Positions 13,501 through 27,700 of a stretch of 64,000 nucleotides of DNA are shown here, piece by piece. Within the stretch, counting starts at the first letter, position 1. Each line of letters begins with the position of its first letter. The DNA comes from Hybos culiciformis (lineage: Eukaryota; Arthropoda; Insecta; Diptera; Hybotidae): contig OZ023273.1 in the NCBI GenBank assembly GCA_964007475.1, forward strand, positions 115,119,812 through 115,183,811, written 5' to 3'. Made by a program: the position numbers and the translations under genes. Below the pieces are notes generated by a model. That model was not told the origin of the DNA. It made no database searches and saw only the letters and a list, made by a program, of their open reading frames with translations.

Positions 13501-16500
13501 AGTGGTAATAATTTTTTTACACTGAAGAAATTTATATAGAATTTCATGTATATATAACACTCTTTGTTATATAGTGTTTCGAACTTATCGATAATTATAC
13601 AAACTATATTTTAGATTTATTGAATTCTATCGAAGCTTCGAAGTTTAAAGTACTTAACTAACAATGTATGTTTGCTTGTAAAAATTTTTTCGTAACGAAT
13701 AGGAGGCTCTCTGTGGTTGATATAACGCGGCTACGGAATAACTATATATTTATTCAAAATTTTGATTTTTCGATAGTTAAAATTTTTGAAACATAAGGAG
13801 TACAATAATGAAGCTTTAGGTTTTAGCATTGAACTTATTTATTGGAAACTGTAAATAAAGTGAAAAAATTCGGTAAATTTTTTTTTTTAATATTAAGAAT
13901 AATGTAAAAATATTTACGGTTCAAGAAATTTTTAATTTAAATTTTTCTGTGTGAACATTATGTACTTATGAATGTATCGCATATGTTAAATAAAAGTGAA
14001 TTTACTTAGACCTCAATTCATAAAAATTAACTTTTTTTTTCTTTAAATGATTATTTGATTTCAATTATAGGTTTTATTTATGTACATAAATCTTAAAATA
14101 TTTCTCATAGATTATGAAAACAAACATTTTATTTAAATTATTGTTTTTTTTTTATTTTTTTTATTTATTTAATTATTTTAATGATGTTCATTAGTGCGCC
14201 TTTTAAAAAAGTAAGAGCATTTTTACTAATCTTAGATACATTGTCATTAATGATGATAAAACTTGATTGAATACAACAATTCATACCCCAGAAATCTTTT
14301 ATTTACAATTCGAAAGTCTATTTTTACATATTATGGACATACGTACAATATATTTAAATTGTTGTACATTTAATTTAAATTAGGTTTTTATGCTTGTTTG
14401 ACTATGTATATAAAATATTATACAGATATAACTCTGCATAAAAACTTAACTTTTATATCTGTGATTAAGGTTATTTATTTAACATCTAATTCGGAAGTAC
14501 ATCTCGATCATTCTTTTAAACAGAAAAGCATAATAAGACTTAAAATTCGAAAAAATCGTTTCCACCAAACTTTAAATTGTTGAAAGGCCTAATTAATTGC
14601 CTATTTGCAAAAGCCTGTGCTGCAAATGCATAATTATTAATTTAGAAAACAGTTACACAATAATTATAAAAATAATAATTATATAGCCTAATTAAGTTAC
14701 AATATTGTTATAAAATTTTAAAGAATTTAAAATTAAAAATAAACTTATTTTTCAAAATTTATAAGGAAAAAAGCCTAGCCCGCAAATGTGTTCCATTTAT
14801 TAAAGCATTTTTTTGCGTTTTATGCAAAAATTTAATTTTTTTTGCTTACTAACTACAAATACCTACATACACAGAATTTAATGTTTAAATTCATTTAAAA
14901 AATAAATTAATTTGTTAAAAAATATTAAATTTTTTCAATGAAATGAACATAAATTGAAAAAATTGTTATTTCTAAAAAAATGTAGATCAATAAAATCTTA
15001 AGTAACATTTAACATACATGTTGTATATGGATATAAATTATAAATGTCGTTTAAAATAGGGCTTATTTTATGTATATATTATTTCCATTAATATTTAAAC
15101 TATTGAATTGAAAAAAAATAAATAAAAAATACTATAAAACCGAAATAATAAAAATAAACCTGAAAAAGAAAGGAAATGTTGAAGGTTTAAGTGTAGATTA
15201 ACACAATTTCCAGAAGCAATGTATATATATTTTGATTACTTCAAATTATCAATTTTCATTATAATTATAATATAAATTATAATATAACATTAAGTAGGTT
15301 ATTATTATTATTTATGTATTATTATTATTATTATTTCCCTAGTCTTTAATAAATTATCAAAAATATAATCGGAGAAATTTCAAAAACATTCTAATACTAA
15401 TTCTACTAATTCTATGATACTAATACTAATTCTATGATGCATAAACATTCCCACGTAGCACAGGCTTTTTCCCATGTAGTCTTTTCGTTGGTATAAAGTT
15501 GGCTATATGTATAAACTTTGGCCACTCAAATTTTTCTATCGTGGCGAAACAATTTTTGATTATGTTTATATTTATCAGATATTTCGAATTATACACACTT
15601 TTATTTGCAATGGAGATTGTCCCAGGTTTTCATGATCGAATAGCCTCCAAGAATTTCTATTCTCTTATTTTGCATAATAAAAAAATAATTTTTATGCTTC
15701 AAAATGCGAATTAAAACGTTAATAAAAAATTGATCATATCAAAATCAAATAATTAAGAATTGTAAATTGATACATGATTTTAAAAAATTAAGGGTAAAGA
15801 AACAATTAACCTAAATTAATTTCAAAATTCATCAATATAATTTATTATTTTTTATTAGACATAGTGTAGCTTATTAATAATATCTAAAATAAGAACATCA
15901 TAGATAGATAGATATTAAAAAAAAAAACAAAATAAGTTTAACATTGAAATTCATATTTAATGAAATCTAAAACAATTGAGATTTATTTTTTGTCACAAAA
16001 TAGAATGTTTGTAATTTGATAATAATTTTGCCGAAGGTTAAAAATATTATTATATATTTTTTTTTTTGTGGAAAAAAGGTCTAATAATGATCATGACAAA
16101 AATGTTGGAGATACAAAGAAGCAACATTAAATTATTTATTTCTAAAATTTATTAAGAAATTGAATTTCAATTAGGTAGTCATTGAAAAGTACTTAGATAA
16201 AAAAGTGTGAAAAATTAAGATTATTTTCAATTTCATATGCATTTATAAAATGGTAAGCTCTTTATGATGTTTAATGATATTTTCATCATTTGCGGTATTC
16301 GTATGAAAATTTGTTTAGAATAATATTTAACTTCTTACTTTTTCTGTAATAATTGCGAATACTTTAGTTGGAGCCGGTACGAAGTGACATATTTTGATAT
16401 ACATTTTTATTCCGCTTTTCATCTGTCATCTGTTTAAACTTGTCTTTCAAAAATAATTCAAGTTTTTAAAAATTCGTTTTTTTTTTTTTCACTATGAAAA

Positions 16501-17884
16501 GAATTTTCTTCCTCATTTTTTTAATATGAAATAAAATTCAAATCAAAATATATGTATTTTGTGCATTTTTATTGTGCTTATCTAGATTAAAAAAAAAAAT
16601 ATTTCTTATACTGCAGACAATTTGGTTTCGAGCTGTTTTTTAAACGATTTTATTTAATGCAGAAACTTTGTTTGAGTCGAAGTTCAACTTTCGTTTAGAT
16701 TTTCACATACTTTCCTACGTTCATATGATTAAGGGTAAAGATATATGATGTATATTTTCGGTGAGAATAAAATTTAAGCTGTCAGCAATACAGTACAATC
16801 GTTAGCTCAAAATGGTCTTTTGACTATAGCAGGTTGAAATTAATGGAATTTTGAATTGACATTGAAAATGTACATAGTGTGTATAGAATTTCAAAATATC
16901 AATAAAGTTAAATTAGATCAAAAGATATTTGCATATAGGGATACGGTATATATATATACCTGTATATATATCTCGGGTCAGTAGTGACATAGGGTTCTGT
17001 CTTCTATTAAAATTAGTTTTTGATATATGTGAAATCTAGCCATGGAATCGCCGATTTCATTTAAACTTTAGTTTCCAATTCAAAGCTTTGGTAATTACAG
17101 TAAGAACGAACTTTCTTGAACGAAATAAAATTTTAGTTCGGAATAATAAAGTGCAACATTTTCAACTTTTTAGTACATTTTAACACAATAAAATCGTGTT
17201 ACTTAAATTTATTTATTTTTATTATTATTTTTTTTTAAATAAGGTGTTGATTAATATCAAAATACTTCAATTGCCAATAAATAAATAAAAAACAAATATT
17301 GTAAACCTTTTAGTTTCGTTTTTATGATAAATTTCGTAATAAAATTAAGCACGCAATGCCCAATTCAGAAAAAAAAAAAAAAACGAAAAAGAAAAATAAA
17401 AAAATTTTCTTTCTCTTCGGTTTTTTTTTTATTTTCGTCAGATTTTTTATCTTTGCTTTTAAAAGGTTTTAAATTTTCCTTTTTTTTTTTTTTTGTACGT
17501 CCTTTTTTAGTTTTTTCTTGCAGACTTTTTATTATCAAAATAAATTTACCGTTTCATATTATTGCAAGAAAAGTCCAACTTAATGAATTCTTGTTGCTAA
17601 CTTATTGCAAATTATATTTGTCTTGTTTATAGAGTCCATAATATGTAAAAGCTTAGAGTTATTGTCGTTTTATATTTTCTTATAATTTTACCTAAATTTA
17701 ATTTTCAAAAAAAGAAAAAGAAATCTATGATCATAACTCATAATTTATGTCAATATAGCTTCTCCATTAAATTAATAACTTTTGCATCATAAATATCTTA
17801 CTAACTTAGAAATGACTAAACTTATTTAACTTGTTAAACATGAACATAATGCATCAAACACCCTCTAAGTGTAAAGAAACAATT
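7563..17884. other. A+T-rich spacer with a few G+C-richer islets
   Basis: Mostly poly-A/T. Three short islets stand out. 8,905-9,045 has two overlapping open frames (see its own entry). 12,240-12,435 is a non-coding stretch containing GGCGGCGCTACGAGC. 13,060-13,110 on the minus strand ends in CAATCAG|GTGAGT, a good donor that could belong to a non-coding 5' exon of the gene starting at 7,562. None is enough for a gene call. Confidence 0.5.
8909..9045 (+). other. Possible exon or gene fragment, frame unresolved
   Basis: A G+C-richer island follows a plausible acceptor (tttatctcattttag|CTG). Two plus-strand frames are open after it. One starts VRYKEATLHG, includes FKMPRTRLEHAQ and stops at about 9,002. 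The other starts LYVIRKQRYM, includes LEQDWNMLKKF and SVHPSFYDRII and stops near 9,044. A minus-strand frame is also open for about 25 codons, so coding strand and frame cannot be settled by eye. It may be the terminal exon of a plus-strand gene, a decayed gene or transposon fragment, or chance. No family is recognised. Confidence 0.25.
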
Positions 17885-18733
17885 TTAATGTTCATGTCTT
17901 CGGTAAGTTGTATTTACTTTCGCAAATTTAGCTCGGTAAATGGTCCATTACATGCATCAATACACATGCAATTATAGGGAAATGTAAATTGTATTTACAT
18001 TTCTCTGTGATGTAAATTGTATTTACATTTCCCTATATTGCATTTACTTACTTCATTTTGAACTGCGTAATACTATAAACAAAAATAATATCTCCCACAC
18101 TCACAATATTTCCCTTTTCTACTTTTATCTCTAAAAGAAAGAGAAATTAAAGGATAATTAACGTGGAAAAATTCCCTTGTCTTCTTTTATCTGTAAAAGA
18201 AAGACAAATTAAAGGATAATTAACGTGGAAAAATTCCCTTGTCTTCTTTTATCTGTAAAAGAAAGACAAATTAAAGGATAATTAACGTGGAAAAATTCCT
18301 TTGTTTTCTTTTATCTGTAAAAGAAAGAGAAATTAAAGGATAATTAACGTGGAAAAATTCCCTTGTCCTCATTTATCTGTAAAAGAGAAATTAAAGGATA
18401 ATTAACGTGGAAAAATTCGCTTGTCTTCTTTTATCTGTAAAAGAAAGAGAAATTAAAGGGTAATTAACGTGGAAAAATTCCCTTATCTTCTTTTATCTTT
18501 ATTTTTTATTATAAATTATCTCTATATTCTCTCTTTGCAACTCCCTCTCACATGCACATTAAAGCAGTATACAATACATGTTAATCAAATTTGTTATACA
18601 GCTCGTTGTGTATACACACAAACCATAGACACTCGTCAATATTATATCACTCGACATTCTTCAGTCTCGTGATATAAATATGACTCGTATCTATGTGTTT
18701 GTGTCGCAACATGTATTGTAATCTACTATTAAC
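17885..18733 (+). repeat. Foldback repeat family 'F', copy B
   Basis: Same module order as copy A but longer. It starts with an AAATTTAGCTCGGTAAATGG module (about 17,922-17,941) and CAATACACATGCAATTA, then palindromic words of the type TGTAAATTGTATTTACA (17,985-18,030). These are followed by a 62-bp satellite (separate entry), a CTCTATATTCTCTCTTTGCA stretch (from about 18,520), and a terminal hairpin at 18,580-18,710 with GTTGTGTATACACA and CATAGACAC arms. It ends near TGTAATCTACTATTAA. No transposase frame is present. I infer a non-autonomous foldback element; the transposase superfamily is unknown because I could not define a target-site duplication. Confidence 0.75.
18113..18484 (+). repeat. 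62-bp satellite inside foldback copy B, six units
   Basis: The word AATTAAAGG recurs at 18145, 18207, 18269, 18331, 18389 and 18451. Spacing is 62, 62, 62, 58 and 62, the short unit having lost four bases of AAAGAAAG. Each unit also carries CTTTTATCTGTAAAAGAAAG and TTAACGTGGAAAAATTC. The same unit appears in the arms of the 47-49 kb complex, so the satellite is an integral part of this family. Confidence 0.9.
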
Positions 18734-21700
18734 TTAGCGCTGTGAATTGACAATGGCTTAGTAAAGTTTAACCTTTACAAGTGGTTTCCCATATGCCATA
18801 AGCCTATAAGCTATACAGTATCTGTCGGAATACTGAAATTGATTTTATAAAACAAAAATGTGTGATACTAAAATTGTCATCACATAAGGCTTTTCTCTTT
18901 AACATAATTCCAAACATTTATTAAAGTTTAACTATTTAACACAAATGATCAGAAAATAATTACGAAATTTTTAACCTTTATCAATCACGTATAATATTCC
19001 ATAATTATTTGTTATACGAAATAAATACAAGGCTTTCATATCTGTCACTTTTATATATATGTTTTATTATGTAAATACATACGTATTATGTAAATACATA
19101 CGTATTTGTTCAACTTAACTAATATTGAAAAAAATCTTAAAATTTTTAATTTATTTCAAAATTAAAGTTCCTACAACCCCTTTTTTAGCTTAAAATTAAT
19201 TATATACTTTTAATTAATATTTAATGTATTTTATATTTTAACTAAAATTCTTTTATATATAAATATTTTTTAAAAAAAATTATATTTGGTGTTTACATTT
19301 TGGGAATTTTGAAATTAATGATCTCACAGTTTTGTTTTAGTTTTGAAGGAATAACGTTCATAAATGGCATATTAATAAAGAATTAATTCGAAAATATATA
19401 TTTGTATCTGCTTTGCTTAGTTATGTATATATAGATATTACATGCTATGTATTTGAATGCACGACTTACAAAAAAGACAAGACTACAAAAAAAAAAAACA
19501 AAAATTGTTTTCTTTCAGAAATAAAAATAAAAGTTGATTTTTGGTTGTACAAAAAAAAATCACATTTTTTAAAATTTTCAGTCATTGGACTTTATGTGAA
19601 CATAATGCATGACACACGTTTATCTTATGGAACCATTTTAGGCCATAAAATGTTGATGTCACGTAATTAATTTCCGCATATTCAATAAAAAAAAAAAAAA
19701 ATTAATTTTAATTTTTTTTTTATGTGAACAACATTTATTTATAGTTTTATTAATTGATAATTAAGAAATATTCATAAAATTTTTCAATTAATTAAATGTG
19801 CGCTCTGCGCCGCTGTAAAGAGAATATTTAAACTAGAGTAAAACGCCAATGAATGTATTTGAATTTTTTATTTATTTATTTCTAGTTTGTTAAATTAAAA
19901 TTAAGATAAAGAAATTCCATTTATTTCAAGACAGCGATACGGCTATACCACTGAAGATGACAGTCGATTTTAATTCATTTTGACTTAATTTATATAGTTC
20001 GATCCTTTATTACACAGAAATTGTCCTCTGATTTCAATATAAAAAAATAATAATAATGAATTTAAATTTGATTTGATAATTATGATTTTAACTGTACCTT
20101 TGGCCTGCGCAATAGTTAATTTAGTATTTTGAATTTTTTACTATTTGGATGAATGAAAGATTAAGGAAAAGTTTATACTTTTATTTTTATTTAAAATATA
20201 TTCATTATTAAGATTCATAAAAATGTTGAATCAGTTCGCGAACAAAATGTATAATATGTTATCTAAAAAGAAAAAAAATTAAAAACATATATTATAATAA
20301 TCCCGCTATCTAATTTTTTTTTTCGTAACATATAGTCATATATATTAAAAGTTTTTAGTGAATTTCTATTCTAAATATCAAAATAAAATTCCTCCTCCAC
20401 ATTCTATGAAAATCGTGCAATTTAAAATCTGTTTTTTTTTTTTTTTATATACCTACCTATATTCATCCCAGGTTACAGTATGTAGTTTATTAACAGACTT
20501 TATCATGGAAATTTAATAAAATATTGCGAAAAAAAAATTTACGTTATATTTTTTTTCCTGCATTAACTATAACTACAGCTTTTTAAAACTTAATATATGG
20601 CCAAAACATTACCGAAAAATAAAAAAAAAAAACAAATTATTGAACTGATCTGAGTAATATATGAAAAATATATTTATCTTTATGCAAAAAAAAAAAAAAA
20701 TATTAAATTAAACATGATTTCTCATTTAAATATATTTCAGTTTTATATGATTGCAAGAATATTATGCATAAAAATATATATAAAGCAAAGATATATCTTC
20801 TATAGAAAAAATTTAATAAATATAAAGAGATCTCTCAAAAGTAACGTTAGATCTTTAAGGATATTTAAAATAATCTATCTTGCTTTCTTTTGGCATGCAA
20901 GCTTAAAATTAAGTTAGGTACATTTTGGTAAAGTCTGACATATGATTTGCCGTGAAAGCAAAATGGTGGAAGATACTTCAATACGCTTTCGACTTATATA
21001 CGTACTTATTATACAATTTCGTTTTTCTTTCAATTATTTAATTAAGAATTCTAGATCAGGTGCGTTATGTTTTTAGAAAAAAATCCACCAAATTTCTTCA
21101 AACTTAACAACCCTATTGTACCATCTATATTATTTTACATAAATTCATTTTTGGCTAGAATTGCTATCACACTTATCTATGCTAAATTCTTTTTTCACTA
21201 TTTCTATCTAAATAAGGGCTTAATCAATATCATCGATCAAAGTTTTTTACAGTTCTTAAATTAAAAAAATAAAATGTTGATTCTATCAATTTTAGATCTA
21301 AGTATATTTTTTCAAACATAATATTCAAATAACGAAAGATAATTTCATCTTTCTATTTTTGTACAAAAATTTGTTATCTACAACATACATTACATATTAC
21401 TATTATATATATATATGAGTTGTTGAAAAAATTGTTATGATGTTGAGATATCACTTATTTCATATTATTACCTACGTACTAAATTTATATAGAAATAAAA
21501 TAAATAGGTGCCAAATTCTTTCATTATTTCATGATGCATGTTAAAAAGCCTTCGGTAAAACACCTTAACTAAGCGATAAAAATTGTGTTAATCTTTTTTA
21601 ATTCGGCGAGAAATCAAAAGATATATATTTTGACTTGTTGATAGAAAAAAAAAATTAAAAATAATAATAATAATAAATATAAATAGATTCGTGTTATTAA

Positions 21701-24700
21701 AAACGCCTACGTAAAATATCAACAACTCTTTAAAGGAAAATAAAAGTTATTAAGTTGTTGTTAAAGCATTATCTTTTTTTTTTTATATTTTAACAATTTT
21801 TTTTTTTAACTTGAAGTTGCATAGATTTTTTTTTTGGTCTTCTCTAAAAGTTTCAGAAATAAAAAAAAGTTTATTTTAAAATCTAATCTTTCAATTATAC
21901 AAGTTTATATTATATTTTAAAAGTCTTATATTAGCCTATAGGGAAAGCCAAGTGGTGTTTTATTTTTGTTATGTTCATCTCATCGTTTTAACTTTAACAT
22001 TCTTTTGATAGCACTTTAAATTTTTTGATTGATTTATTATTATTAAAAAAAAAAACCATATGCACATTATGGTCATAAAGGTGAGAAAAAAAGTAATTTT
22101 GAAGTTAAATATTGATGTACAGACATAAAATATTTGAAATTTATCATCTCTAGAAAGGCTTTCACTTTCAAAAAATCAATTTATGTGAATTCTATGTTAC
22201 AATAGGAAATTTTGTTTTTGCTGTTTTTTTTTATTTAAATTAGATTTTTATGAAAGCAGAATTAAATAGAATCCTCTGATATATAATTTGTCATAGAGAT
22301 GTATAATCGTTTCTCGTCTTATAAGCGCTGTAAGTTACTTTTAAATTGTTTACATGTCTTATGTTTTTATACTTTAAACTTGTTTTTGCAACAAAACTCG
22401 ACTTGACAATTTTGTATTATGATGTTAGTAAATTTCACAGCTTGATTAGTGATATCTCTAGCTCTACTAATGACTAATTAACCAGTTTAGTTTGCTTTGT
22501 AAAAGAGAAGTGTAAATGAACCAGTTAAGACACTTGGTGCGGTGAGACAAGATTTTTATATAAGATTTCAAAATTAGTTTCAGACGCGTTTCTGGATTAT
22601 CTTCCTATCTTTATCCTAAAACCTTAATACATTTATTTATTGTGTATAACTTTAATTAGCCTAACTTGGTGGTCCTGCTTAAATCTGCTTAAAGTTAGAG
22701 AAACAATCATATTTTCGTGTTATTTGCAAATTATGACTAAAAGGTACGAATAAAAAAATATATAAATTTCATATTCGCTATTGATGATATTATTATAAAA
22801 CTAATAAATTCACAAACTGTAAAATTTATAAAAATTTAAATTCAATAATCCATAAATAAATTTAAAAAAGTATTTAACTTAAACAGTGCTTTTATTGGAC
22901 GATATACATTTTTGGCAAAAAATTATTGCTTTCTTTGTCTATGTTAAAAAATCAATTTATATGCTAACGTTTTTATTTTCTAAGATTCATTAATTAAGTG
23001 TGATAGATTAAATATTCTTATTTTTTGTCATATTTATGGCAATATTATAAACTTTAGATCTATTTTTTTTTTTTGAATATTAACTGTCAACATTTTGGGA
23101 AAATGAATTTAAAATTGAAAATAATATGAATATGAGTTAGTATGACAACCCTAAAAAAACTTTTTAAGTCTAGGGTTTGGCAAGATATATATATATTTAA
23201 CTGTTTGCTATTACATATTATTATTTTGAAATAATTTAAATTATGTATAATATGTCTTTTCTTGGAAGGAAATTTTAACAAACTCTAATAATAACGATCC
23301 TATGTATGTTTCTGATATGATAGTTGAGTTTTTAACTTAAAATAAATTAAAGTTATATTTCTATATTCTAATTATATTTCTATCACTATTTTAACTGCTT
23401 TTTCATTACTCAAGAAATATTATTTTTCTGATTGTTTGGACTGTAGAATCTTATTTAAGGAAACGTAATTATATTTTGATTTGAAATTGACTCCAAATTT
23501 ATGTTAATTTCTCTTATCAAGTATAACACTTTCATATTATATAAGTATATCTAAATTTAGGTATTTTCATTCCAGAGTTCCTTCTATGTATAGCACTAAT
23601 TTGTCAATCTATCCTAATATCGTTTTCTTCCTGACTCTTTCTGCAGTAATAATATAGATTCTAAAATATAAAAGAACCTAGTTAAAATTAAAAATAAAAA
23701 AAAAATTTAACTTAATTTCTTTAAAAGGCATAATTGCAGATCAATGAATTTATATGTAATTTTTTTTTTTTAGAGAAGTTGGACTTGATTTACCATTTCT
23801 GTAGTTTAAAATTATAATTAAAATAAATTCCAGATAATGAGCATATTTTTAATATATTTTATAAATAATACTATAATATAATTTTTTTTTTTAATTTTAT
23901 TATTTTAAACATATAAAATAAAATATTTTATAAATATGTCCATTTTGCATTATTATGTTGTTATTTTAATAAATTGGTTTTATTATTGGAAAATTTTTTT
24001 TAAGTTGTAGGAGTTTAGGATTTGGCGCCAAACACCGAATTAAGCTGACTGTATTATTTAAAGAAAAAAATTTAATAATTTTTTATAAGGAGAAACAATT
24101 TAAATACATATTTTATTGTATTGATTAAAAAATGAACCAATTTTATAAACTTGTGTAGTTCTTTGAAATATTTTTTGTGTTAGAATTGCGAATTGGCAAA
24201 AAGTTTGATTACATAAAAACAAAATTGATATAGTCGAACCTCAGTAATAGCAAAGTCTTGCTAAGTGGTAACATTTATTATTCGCCTATTTCCCAATTCT
24301 AGATACTTTAATATGATGAGTATAAAAAAAACTTTTTGGTTTATTCTTGATTTTTTGTGGGAAATAACTATGTCAATCTTTATTTGTCGTCTGGACTGGA
24401 TCCGACATTTTTGTCCTGATTTTATTAGGTCGATTGAATTTTTTTTAATACTTTTCTTCATCGCAGTTTCAAAATTCAAAGTGGTAAAACTATATATCTA
24501 AATTATTATTGCTAAATATCTGAAAATTTAATTTTTACTCGTTTACTTTGCAAAACAACAACCTAATCTAACTATCATCAATAAGATCAAAAGAAGATAG
24601 AAGGATATTTATAATTTCCTAGAAAACCTGTTCAACGTTTTCAATAGTTTAGATTTCGAACTTTTGTTGAAAAACTTATGTTAAGTTTTTCTCAAATTTC

Positions 24701-27700
24701 TTTAGTAAATGCATGTATTATACTTTATTATTGCTTGTAAAATACCTCTATGTTAATAAATATACTTTAGATTTCTCAATATTAGAATATTTCAGTCTCA
24801 GAATATAGTCAGAATAAATTAAAATTTTCTTTATCTAAAATTTTTTTTAAACATAAGCATAATAGATATACTATATTAAATTAATATAATATTATGTTAG
24901 TTTGATTATTTTACATTTACACTGAACATAAAAATCTTATTTATGCGCTTGTTTTGTATTTAATATAATGTATAAAAATCTCAAATTAGCTCATATTTTA
25001 CTTTTAATTTAAAAATTAGACTTTTATTTAATTAGAAAACTCCTTGGGTTTTAATCTTGAATATATTGTCCTCTGTATTTCCCCTGACTTTATGAGCATA
25101 CATTTGCGTGTTAAAAGTTCATGAAATAATTTCAAGATGTATATAAAATATTTGTGAATATAAATTAAAACCTAAATACCATATTAAAATGTATTTTTCA
25201 AGAATATACTTCTGTACATCATGTCTAACATACATAATGTATGCAATTACTATCATTATATCATTATCTTAAAATTAATTGTTTGAAAAAATTTTATTCA
25301 GAGGCACAAAAAAATTGTTGTGCTAATTTAAATGATCACATTGATCCAATAATCGTAATTGGTAAGTTCATAGTTTAATAAACTTAAAATAAAGAGTTTC
25401 GATTGTAGTATATCATTATTTATATATATTATGAATATATTTATATAATATAATTTTTAATATATATTACAGCATTTATTATATAATTATATCAGTTATT
25501 TTTTTTGTATCTTTTTAAAATTTAAAAAATAGTCAGTTTTGGTTCCGAATTTCAATGCAACAAAAACAAATCTATTATTCAAAACTCATCCTAATAATTT
25601 TAGTATCTTTTTTTTTTATTGCTAAGAATAGGTATCTTCTGTTCCAGCTTTCCATAATTTTATGATTGATTATAATTTGTGGTTCACGGCTGTGAACTTC
25701 ATATAAATTCTGAAAATTAAATTGAAAAAACTGTCAAGTTTTAATTTATTTGAGTTTAACAAAGACAAAGCTTATGTTAATAATTTTATTAAGCGTATAT
25801 TTTTGTTTTTCTAACATGTATACTTTATAAACATATATTATACTTAAACCTATATAACATTTAATGAATTTCCATTAAATACACCTAGCATGCCTAACAT
25901 ATTCAACAACTATTATTGCACTTTTAGTATGTGGAAAAGAACAAAAATATGTATAATAACTATGTGAAGTTTAAGCTGAATAATTTTATCTTAGGAAAAT
26001 TCCTAATAACAACGTACGTTTATATGTATTTCTAACGATTTAAAGAACATGCATATTTTGTTTTGAGTTCACTAACATATATGCTTAATTAAAACCGCGC
26101 ACTTATTTAATCTAACTGTTATTTTTTATGCAAGTATACTTTTGTTTACTATATGTTTACTATTTTTCTCTAATCATTTACCATAAAAGTGACTCACATC
26201 CATCTATTCCAGACAGCAAGTCTTTAATTTTACATTTTTAAACATCAAACCTTAAAATTAAATTAACATTTTTAGTATTATTTTATAACAAATTCGTATT
26301 AAAAATTTTGAAAATTTGAACTGAAAGCGAATTGTAGCTGTCGCTTATTTTCAAAAAATTTCAAAAGTAATGCTATTTTTTACATATAGAAAAATACCTC
26401 TTAACATTGGTTTAGAAAATATCAGGTTATCGTGTCCATTGGACCTATTAATAAGAAATTTTTGTCTGTTTGACATTTTTTAGAGAAATTTTAGTTTGGC
26501 ATGTCAGTATTTTTTTTTGTCAATGTTAAACTCAGTATAATATTTAACTCCTCTTTCTTAATTAAATAACAGTCGATTTAAATTTAAAGAAACTTCGGAG
26601 TTTCGATAACAATAATGTTAATTTAAAAATGATATTTATTTTCAATTCTATTATCTTTATCTTTATTTTTTAAAAAGATTCTTGGTTTTCCCCATTTTAT
26701 TATTTGTGGTTAAGTGACATTGAAGGTAACAGAAAAAACTAACATTTTAATCGAACATCAGATATTTCTGTTGTTATGAAATTGCACAATGCATAAAAAT
26801 ATTTCAGCATTCTCTGATTATAAATTTGGTTGAGGTATTTTTATGCTGTGCAGCTAAGATGATTATTTTTTTTTTTTAAATAGAAATAAGGTGTATCTAA
26901 AAAAAAAACTGAAAATACTTATTTATAAAATGAAAGAATCTAGATTATTTTTCTTTCCATAATGTCAATAAGACTATATAACTTGTTTAAATAAATGAAT
27001 CAAGATTTTTGATTCAAATTTTTGTGAAAACATTAATTCAATAAAACATATTGATAACATATTGATGACTATTAAATGTCCATCCGTGGAATATGTTGTG
27101 TGCCATATAATAGGTTAGAAGAGAAGTGGTTAAAACACAACACAGCTGTCTTTAAATATAAGTACATTTTTGTGAATGTTATAGATATAGAAGATACATA
27201 AATTGATTGACTATTGAAACCTATACATGATAATTTCGCACATTTGTACACATTATTTGCCAACCGGAACAAAAAGGTTAAACAATATCTTGGATATATC
27301 CATTTTTCTTCCGCCGGTAAATTCTCTACAATAATTTGTTAAAGACAAAAGACTACCCAGACTTGCTTTAATTTCCCATTTAAGTATTTTGTACATGTAA
27401 ACGTAATAAAGTTAAGGAAAACGCGCCCAAATCACTACTTCCTAATCTTATGATCAATTTTAAATTGATATTTAAATCGCTTTTAATTCTAATACCAAAA
27501 TTATTTTAACATTCGAATATCACGCTTTTTCAAATATAACATACAAAAGTAAGTAGGTATTATATTAATGCAACTATATTTTCCAATGAAATAATTTAAA
27601 AAAAATTTATATATAACTTTTTTTTTTTTAAATATAATTTTTATTCATTTTATAATATTATATAGAACATAATACAAAAATTTTCCCGTTTTCTTCTCAT

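Noticed and set aside
17324..17632. 102-codon Lys/Phe-rich ORF
   Set aside because: Made of poly-A and poly-T tracts; low complexity, no conserved motif.
24261..24501. Overlapping ORFs on both strands
   Set aside because: Each is about 75 codons in A+T-rich DNA, without splice sites, family motif or composition contrast with the flanks.
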